Source of the DNA: Acidobacteriota bacterium
GTDB taxonomy: Bacteria > Acidobacteriota > Terriglobia > Acidiferrales > UBA7541
Assembly (NCBI GenBank): GCA_003133505.1
Contig: PKXT01000095.1
Span: 34,407-45,424, forward strand
DNA: 11,018 bases
Direction: 5' to 3'
In this document: in pieces, positions 6,953-11,018 of the stretch
Numbering within the stretch: position 1 is the stretch's first letter
How the letters are laid out: each line of letters opens with the position of its first letter
The notes under the pieces: generated by a model
What the model was told of the DNA's origin: nothing
Databases searched by the model: none
Seen by the model: only the letters and a program-made list of their open reading frames with translations
Program-made: the position numbers and the translations under genes

Positions 6953-6967
6953 TGTCTGTGGCAGACA
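6953..6967. repeat. Short perfect inverted repeat
   Basis: TGTCTG-TGG-CAGACA, 6-bp arms with a 3-nt centre, followed by a further overlapping CAGACA. No T tract follows on either strand, so it does not look like an intrinsic terminator. Role unknown. Confidence 0.5.
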
Positions 6968-7108
6968 GACATAAGCTACTGTCAGATCAGGCTGAATAGG
7001 CGCACCGCCCATGCAAACTGATAAATTCAGGCAGCCCGATTTTGACGCAGGCGCGTCCTTTCGCGTGCAAGGAACCGGATTGGATTTTGAGGGCATAACC
7101 CGGGGAAT

Positions 7109-7123
7109 CGGGCACGGTGCCCG
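7109..7123. repeat. Perfect 7-bp-arm inverted repeat
   Basis: CGGGCAC-G-GTGCCCG, a 15-nt near-palindrome with a single central base, about 60 nt upstream of the plus-strand gene start. It could be an operator, a piece of a dispersed repeat, or the tip of a mobile remnant. No T run follows, which argues against an intrinsic terminator. Confidence 0.6.
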
Positions 7124-7178
7124 CCATACACACAGAAAAGCGGAACCAAACCCGGGCCGGCGGCCGTACCCAAGCGAC

Positions 7179-7193
7179 ATGTGAATGTCACAT
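7179..7193. repeat. Inverted repeat centred on a start codon
   Basis: ATGTGA-ATG-TCACAT, 6-bp arms around the ATG at 7185-7187 that opens the plus-strand frame. TGTGA...TCACA resembles CRP half-sites, but the spacing is 3 nt instead of 6, so a standard CRP site is unlikely. In mRNA it would place the start codon in a hairpin loop. Confidence 0.5.
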
Positions 7194-7622
7194 TCCCCAC
7201 TTGAGAAGACAGACCCCTCGAATCCCATTCTTAACTGGCTGGCTGCGATCCTCTTGCCCCGCAAGGAGTTCGTCCTCGTTCTGGGACAGGAGGCAAAAAC
7301 CGATATTTACTGCAACCAAGGGTGCTATACAGAGCAGTCGAGCGTGGTTTTATCAAGCGAAACTCTCATGATATTTACCGAACTTGGGATGATTCTACAG
7401 GTAAGCCTAATATTCCTTCCACCCGAGCCAGCCCAAAATGGGGAATTCCAAGATGCAGTGAGGCGAATCGCGGAGATTGTGAGGCGTGCGGTCACCCCAG
7501 GTTGTTTCTTACTATGGAATTCGGAGAGGCTAAGCCTCACTTGGAAGGCCCAGGCATCCGTGGCGAGTGGCACCTTTGGCTTTACATGTGCAATTGGCGG
7601 ATTCAAAGAGATAAGGAAATAA
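7185..7622 (+). pseudogene. 5' part of a frameshifted hypothetical gene
   Basis: This 145-codon frame opens with ATG at 7185, immediately after an in-frame TGA. Its first ~107 residues look protein-like (EFVLVLGQEAKTDIYC near residues 28-43; FQDAVRRIAEIVRRAVTPG near 88-106). After about position 7508 the frame loses any family resemblance, while the overlapping frame one base back takes up a recognisable conserved pattern. I therefore read this as the N-terminal half of one gene broken by a one-base change between about 7490 and 7510, not as an independent gene. No clear ribosome binding site precedes the ATG. Base composition is visibly less GC-rich than the flanking genes. It is the only coding signal on the plus strand in the window. 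I do not recognise the N-terminal part, and no function can be given. Confidence 0.45.
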
Positions 7623-7798
7623 TCACTGGCTCATACGATGAGCGCTCAGTGGTCGAGGGCGCGCTTAAAGAACTGGCATTGGGCGCGGTCGAAAAAGTTG
7701 TTCTTCTCCATCCAGCAATTGACCTCTCGATTCGATTTGACTCAGGAGTCGAAGTGCTTACATTTTCCTCTTCTTCGGATCTAGACGAAGATCAGTAG
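7322..7798 (+). pseudogene. 3' part of the frameshifted hypothetical gene (small uncharacterised family)
   Basis: The open frame spans 158 codons from ATG 7322, but only the part from about 7500 onward looks coding. From the internal ATG at 7514 it reads MEFGEAKPHLE, then GEWHLWLYMCNWRI (81-94), then ITGSYDERSVVEGALKEL (101-118), then PAIDLSIRFDSGVEVLTF (131-148). From memory this resembles a family of small bacterial proteins with an (F)LTxEFGEPxL...GEWHLWIYxCxWRI signature and an alternating hydrophobic C-terminus; that family has no known function that I can state. The first ~55 residues are rich in Pro, Arg and Ser and look like a shadow of the other frame. Joining the upstream frame to this one by a -1 shift gives a product of about 200 residues. 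I see no classic slippery heptamer at the junction, so decay or a sequence error is more likely than programmed frameshifting. Confidence 0.5.
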
Positions 7799-7908
7799 AT
7801 GCTGTTCACGCCAGATAGGCACTGGTTGACTGTTCATGGTGACGGCAGTTACGAATATCCCCTAAGCCACCAACCCGGAACCATGGAGTAGGTGCAAGCT
7901 CAGTTGAA

Positions 7909-8307
7909 TTACTTTTCGACGCGGACGATTTTCGGCGGCGCAACGCGCACGAGCGCGCCGCGAGCGGGCCGCGCGCCACGGCCGGAAAGGCTGGCGGCAA
8001 ATTCGCCGCGCACAAATTCCATGAACTGTTCCATCTGCCGTTCCATTTCACTCATCTTGTCGCGCATGTTGAGGACCACTTCGATGCCCGCCAGATTCAC
8101 GCCCAGATCGCGGGTCAGGTTTAGAATCACTTCCAGCCGTTCCAGGTCTTCATCGGTATAAAGGCGGGTATTGCCCTGGGAGCGCGAAGGCTTCAGCAGC
8201 CCGGCGCGTTCGTAGAGCCGCAGAGTCTGGGGATGAATTTTGTAAAGGGTCGCGACCGCGCTAATCATGTAGCCCGCGCGCGCTTTCTTTTTTTCGCGAA
8301 GAGCCAT
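7909..8307 (-). CDS. hspR: HspR, MerR-family heat-shock repressor
   Basis: 132 residues. The N-terminal MerR-type winged helix (about 13-81) reads YMISAVATLYKIHPQTLRLYERAGLL, then GNTRLYTDEDLERL, then LGVNLAGIEVVLNM, which is the HspR signature. A helical segment (82-104) probably serves dimerisation, and a hydrophobic/basic tail (119-132, ALVRVAPPKIVRVEK) resembles the C-terminal tail of other HspR proteins. In actinobacteria HspR represses the dnaK operon by binding HAIR inverted repeats (CTTGAGT-N7-ACTCAAG), with DnaK as co-repressor. Here it follows dnaJ by 4 nt, so it is almost certainly in the same operon and translationally coupled. I did not find a HAIR element by eye in the window, as expected because the operon promoter lies to the right of it. 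The start at 8307 keeps the usual short N-terminal arm; the ribosome binding site is weak. Confidence 0.92.
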   Translation of the reverse strand: MALREKKKARAGYMISAVATLYKIHPQTLRLYERAGLLKPSRSQGNTRLYTDEDLERLEVILNLTRDLGVNLAGIEVVLNMRDKMSEMERQMEQFMEFVRGEFAASLSGRGARPARGALVRVAPPKIVRVEK

Positions 8308-8311
8308 GGCC

Positions 8312-9487
8312 TTAGGTGATTACCGCCTGCTCGAAGATTTCCCGCCGGGGATCGGACGGCTCCAGGCGCTCCAGTTCCTTCAGAAGTTCGCGCACCTTCT
8401 CGTCTTCTGGCCGCGGCGCGACAATCTGCACTTCCACATATTGATCGCCGCGCTGTTTGGAACGCCGCGCCGACGGCGCGCCCTTCTCTCGCAGCCGGAA
8501 ACTCTTGCCGCTGTTCGTTCCCGGGGGAATGCGAACCAGCGAGCGGCCATCCACGGTGGGCACTTCGATTTTCGCGCCCAGAGCGGCTTCGGTAACGGTT
8601 ATGGGGACGTGAGTGTAAATATCGTCGCCGCGCCTCTCGAAAAATGGATGCGGCGCAACATGGGTGACAATATAGAGATCGCCCGGCGGACCGCCGCGTA
8701 TTCCGGCGTTGCCCCTTCCAGCCACGCGAAACCGCGAGCCATTGCCCATGCCCGCGGGAATGCGCACCTCCATTGAATCGGAGCGCACCACCGTTCCTTC
8801 CCCGCCACACGTGCGGCACAGAGTGCGCAGCTTTCCTGAACCGCCGCACGTCCGGCACGGAACCTGGAAGCGCATCTTCCCAGCCGTCTTGGTCACCTGC
8901 CCGGTTCCGCCGCAATCGGTGCAAACTCGCGCATTGCCGCCGGCAACGTGGCCCGTCCCGCGGCAATCGTTGCAAACGTCCTGGCGGGTGTAGCGAATCT
9001 TTTTTACCGCTCCATGAATGGACTCGGCAAACGTAATCTCAATTTCGAATTCCAGGTCCGCGCCAGGTTCGGGTCCAACTTCCTGCTCGGTATTGCCGCC
9101 GCCCCGAAACATCTGGCTGAAGATGTCACGAAAATTTGGGCCGCCCGCGTTTCCCGCGCCGCCGCCCGCGCCAAAATCGAATCCGCCAAAATCAAACTGC
9201 ACTCCGCCGGGACCCGTTCCAGGATTCCCCGCGCTCTGTCCGCCAAAGCCCGTGTTCGGCCCATCGAACCCAAACTGGTCATACATCTGCCGCTTCTTGA
9301 TATCGGAGAGGGTTTCGTAGGCTTCCGAGATCTGCTTGAATTTTTCCTCTGCGGATTTATCTCCGGGATTGAGGTCAGGATGGAACTTGCGCGCGAGCTT
9401 CCGGTAAGCCTGCCGGATTTCCTTCACCGGCGCGCCTCGGGCCACCCCTAGCAACTCGTAGTAATCTTGTTTGGTTGAAGTCGCCAT
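8312..9487 (-). CDS. dnaJ: Chaperone DnaJ
   Basis: Complete Hsp40 co-chaperone, 391 residues, which stimulates the DnaK ATPase and delivers substrates. J domain at 7-73 with the catalytic HPD at 36-38. A Gly/Phe-rich linker (74-130) includes GFDFGAGGG. The zinc-finger domain has the four expected repeats: CNDCRGTG (172), CTDCGGTG (189), CRTCGGSG (211) and CRTCGGEG (224). The C-terminal substrate-binding domains include GDLYIVTHVAPHPFFERRGDDIY in two parts, and VDGRSLVRIPPGTNSGKSFRLREKG near the end. All four zinc repeats are intact, so this is a type I DnaJ and not CbpA. It starts 12 nt after the stop of the 103-residue unknown gene and ends 4 nt before hspR. The Gly-rich linker is somewhat long, but the overall length is normal. 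Confidence 0.97.
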   Translation of the reverse strand: MATSTKQDYYELLGVARGAPVKEIRQAYRKLARKFHPDLNPGDKSAEEKFKQISEAYETLSDIKKRQMYDQFGFDGPNTGFGGQSAGNPGTGPGGVQFDFGGFDFGAGGGAGNAGGPNFRDIFSQMFRGGGNTEQEVGPEPGADLEFEIEITFAESIHGAVKKIRYTRQDVCNDCRGTGHVAGGNARVCTDCGGTGQVTKTAGKMRFQVPCRTCGGSGKLRTLCRTCGGEGTVVRSDSMEVRIPAGMGNGSRFRVAGRGNAGIRGGPPGDLYIVTHVAPHPFFERRGDDIYTHVPITVTEAALGAKIEVPTVDGRSLVRIPPGTNSGKSFRLREKGAPSARRSKQRGDQYVEVQIVAPRPEDEKVRELLKELERLEPSDPRREIFEQAVIT

Positions 9488-9499
9488 TGCGGCCTGATC

Positions 9500-9811
9500 T
9501 TATTCCAGCTTTCCTTCTGCCCGCGCGGAGAATTCCGGCCAGGTCAGCGGTTCACTGTCCGGGACGAAGCGGGCGTCCTGCTCATCCCACTTCCCCAAAT
9601 AGAACGTAGTGGCTACATAGCCCGCCGGCTCGAGCACGGGCGCCGATTCCTCAGGCTCCAGCACCGGCATCAGTTCCGCGGCATGTTCGACCTTTTCCTC
9701 ACCATTCACGCAGACTGCCGATCGCTCCGTCGGTGATACCGCTTTCACTGCCACGCCGGGATTGGAAATCGTAAATCGCTTGACCACGTCCAGCACGTCT
9801 GTGTGCTTCAT
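9500..9811 (-). CDS. Hypothetical protein between dnaK and dnaJ (103 aa)
   Basis: I do not recognise this family. The protein is 103 residues, acidic and soluble, with no signal peptide or membrane segment. It begins MKHTDVLDVVKRFTISNPGV. It has a short internal duplication, PVLEP at 49-53 and again at 58-62, then an aromatic stretch YVATTFYLGKWDEQDARFV (65-83) and a PLTWPEF motif (88-94). It is very likely translated: GGGAG lies 6 nt before the ATG, and the frame is packed between the 134-residue unknown gene (59 nt upstream, an AT-rich gap containing TTTTTAAAAA at 9831-9840) and dnaJ (12 nt downstream). grpE often occupies this operon position, but the sequence shows no GrpE coiled coil or beta-domain and is far too short. 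A role in the heat-shock response is inferred from location only. Confidence 0.8.
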   Translation of the reverse strand: MKHTDVLDVVKRFTISNPGVAVKAVSPTERSAVCVNGEEKVEHAAELMPVLEPEESAPVLEPAGYVATTFYLGKWDEQDARFVPDSEPLTWPEFSARAEGKLE

Positions 9812-9870
9812 TTATTCGCTCCCGGCAGGTTTTTTAAAAATCGCTAATCTAAAAACATTTTCGAACTGCG

Positions 9871-10275
9871 TCAGAGATTTCTCCACTGCGCATTAAGAGC
9901 CGCCAGTTCTTCGGTTTCGCGTTCCTGTTCTTCGCGTCTCCGGCGCTGCTCTTCATTGCGAATGCCCAGCGCCGCTTCTTTCTGCGTCGCGCGGGCCAAC
10001 CATCGGTCGATCAACTCAACCTTTTGGGGAACGCTTCCGCTGTCGGAACGAAAACGAAGCAGCGTGCCGGTAATTTCCACCGAGCGAGTGGGAAAATCCG
10101 CGGGCACACCAGTTTGCGCTTCGTAAAAAAGCCGGCGCCAGTCGCCCCCCGGAGAACCGCTGATGGGAATTTGAATCAGATAATAATTGTCCCGCACTTT
10201 CTGAACGACTTGCGGGGGCCCGGAGCGTTTTAACTCCGGGCCTCTTGCACTGCTCTGGTTTTCCATTTCCGTCAC
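9871..10275 (-). CDS. Hypothetical protein downstream of dnaK (134 aa)
   Basis: I do not recognise this family. From GTG 10275 it is 134 residues; an ATG three codons later (10266) is an equally possible start. Neither has a well-placed Shine-Dalgarno element, and the frame begins only 15 nt after the dnaK stop, so translational coupling is likely. The middle (about 22-96) looks like a compact alpha/beta domain: VVQKVRDNYYLIQIPISG, GGDWRRLFYEAQTGVP, SVEITGTLLRFRSDSG, KVELIDRWLARA. The C-terminal third (98-125) is strongly charged (NEEQRRRREEQERETEEL) and probably forms a long helix or coiled coil. No signal peptide or membrane segment is visible. It is not GrpE, which has the order coiled coil then beta-domain and is much longer. 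Its position suggests a chaperone-associated role; that is inference. Confidence 0.8.
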   Translation of the reverse strand: MTEMENQSSARGPELKRSGPPQVVQKVRDNYYLIQIPISGSPGGDWRRLFYEAQTGVPADFPTRSVEITGTLLRFRSDSGSVPQKVELIDRWLARATQKEAALGIRNEEQRRRREEQERETEELAALNAQWRNL

Positions 10276-10290
10276 GTTGGTCGCGCCGCC

Positions 10291-11018
10291 TTAGTTGGGC
10301 TGCTTTGATTCGTCCACATCAACGAACTCCGCGTCCACCACATCGGCAGGCTTATCCTGCTGGTGCCCACCCGCATCATGTCCTGGGCCATCGCCCGAGG
10401 AGGGTCCGCCGCCCGGTTGAATCGGATCTTCCGTGCCTGGCGTCCCCGCCGATGCCGCCTTGTAGAGAACCTCCGCCACGCGATTCAGCGCTTTATTCAA
10501 GTTCTCCGTGCCGGATTTCATCTTCTCTACAGAGCCCTCGTCCATGGCCTTGCGGCAATCGGCAATGGCATCCTCCACCGCTTTGATTTCTGCCTCGCCG
10601 AGTTTCTCGCGATTTTCCTTGATCAGTTTTTCCGCTTGATAGACGGCGGTATCGCAATGGTTGCGCGCTTCCACTTCCGCGAGCCGGGCTTTGTCTTCCG
10701 CGGAGTGTGATTCGGCCTCGTTGCGCATCCGCTCCGCCTCCTCCTTGGAAAGCCCCGACGAGGCGGTAATGGTGATTTTCTGTTCTTTATTGGTGGCTTT
10801 GTCTTTCGCCGAGACGTTCAAAATTCCGTTCGCGTCAATATCGAACGTCACTTCAATTTGCGGCATTCCTCGCGGCGCCGATGGGATGCCAATCAAGTGG
10901 AATTTTCCCAGGGTGCGGTTTCCGCTGGCTACCGCGCGCTCGCCCTGCAGCACATGCACTTCCACGGACGTTTGATTGTCCGACGCGGTCGAAAATACTT
11001 CCGATTTCCGCGTAGGGA
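10291..11018 (-). CDS. dnaK: Chaperone DnaK (Hsp70), C-terminal part; N-terminus beyond the window
   Basis: The frame is open at the right edge, so only about the last 242 residues are visible. They begin with PTRKSEVFSTASDNQTS of the substrate-binding beta-domain and continue VHVLQGERAVASGNRTLGKF, then GIPSAPRGMPQIEVTFDIDANG, then ILNVSAKDKATNKEQ, all classic DnaK. The alpha-helical lid follows (SSGLSKEEAERMRNEAE onward), then a disordered Gly/Pro/Asp/His-rich linker and the conserved acidic end DAEFVDVDESK. DnaK is the ATP-driven chaperone that works with DnaJ and GrpE, and in HspR organisms it also acts as the repressor's partner. The ATPase domain and the operon promoter lie outside. The stop is 15 nt before the next gene. 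No frameshift or missing block is seen in the visible part. Confidence 0.97.
   Translation of the reverse strand, partial: PTRKSEVFSTASDNQTSVEVHVLQGERAVASGNRTLGKFHLIGIPSAPRGMPQIEVTFDIDANGILNVSAKDKATNKEQKITITASSGLSKEEAERMRNEAESHSAEDKARLAEVEARNHCDTAVYQAEKLIKENREKLGEAEIKAVEDAIADCRKAMDEGSVEKMKSGTENLNKALNRVAEVLYKAASAGTPGTEDPIQPGGGPSSGDGPGHDAGGHQQDKPADVVDAEFVDVDESKQPN

Larger units (their letters stand above)
6829..7184. other. Intergenic stretch without a convincing gene
   Basis: About 350 nt between the helicase-loader start and the plus-strand frameshifted gene. It holds three short perfect inverted repeats (listed separately). It also has two weak minus-strand promoter-like pairs: TTGTCC (6924-6919) with TATGCC (6901-6896) at 17-nt spacing, and TTGCGC (6863-6858) with TATTCT (6840-6835) at 17-nt spacing. 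The second pair ends six bases before the loader ATG. I see no tRNA, no transposase and no convincing coding frame. Confidence 0.5.

Noticed and set aside
7179..7193. CRP-type binding site (TGTGA...TCACA)
   Set aside because: The half-sites are 3 nt apart, while CRP needs 6. Reported only as an inverted repeat.
6926..7264. 112-codon open frame on the minus strand covering the intergenic inverted repeats
   Set aside because: TTG start without a ribosome binding site, a Cys/Pro/Ser-rich translation with no recognisable pattern, and overlap with the start of the plus-strand gene. I treat the region as non-coding.
8265..8975. 236-codon open frame on the minus strand
   Set aside because: It overlaps dnaJ and hspR in another frame. 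The translation is Arg/Gly/Ser-rich with no family resemblance, typical of a shadow in GC-rich DNA, while DnaJ in the other frame is unmistakable.

Overview
The window looks like chromosomal DNA from a GC-rich bacterium. My best guess is an Acidobacteriota member. That is inferred from the gene set: a dnaK/dnaJ/hspR heat-shock cluster without grpE between dnaK and dnaJ, a very long ribosomal protein S1, a DnaC/DnaI-type helicase loader with a Cys-rich N-terminus, and a UvrC-like protein. No 16S rRNA or other decisive marker is present. Nearly all genes read on the minus strand, so the window is described below from right to left, in the direction of transcription.

Right end (11018 to 7909): the C-terminal third of DnaK runs in from the right edge. 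It is followed by two small unrecognised proteins, then a complete DnaJ, then the MerR-family repressor HspR. The genes are closely spaced (15, 59, 12 and 4 nt between reading frames) and look like one heat-shock operon in which HspR would repress its own operon with DnaK as likely partner. The operon promoter lies outside the window.

Middle (7908 to 6829): the only plus-strand coding signal sits here. It is a less GC-rich, apparently frameshifted gene (7185-7798) of a small uncharacterised family, next to about 350 nt without a convincing gene but with three short perfect inverted repeats. It looks like an accessory insertion in an otherwise collinear minus-strand block.

Centre (6828 to 3272): a helicase-loader-type AAA+ ATPase with an N-terminal four-Cys zinc-site candidate. 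It is followed, behind a strong sigma70-type promoter and a leader of about 106 nt, by an 803-residue ribosomal protein S1 with six S1 domains and a roughly 230-residue Ser/Asp/Gly/Ala-rich N-terminal extension.

Left end (3271 to 1): an apparent four-gene transcription unit with its own extended -10 promoter. It holds an HU/IHF-family DNA-binding protein, a HIT-family nucleotide hydrolase/transferase, a short-chain acyl-CoA dehydrogenase, and a UvrC-like protein cut by the left edge. The UvrC-like protein keeps the four Fe-S cysteines and the UvrB-binding motif but has lost the recognisable GIY...YIG nuclease signature.

Most of this is housekeeping. The items most worth a second look are the degenerate UvrC, the two unknown genes inside the dnaK-dnaJ operon, the S1 extension, and the frameshifted island gene. 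I did not see evidence for a complete new defence or mobile system.
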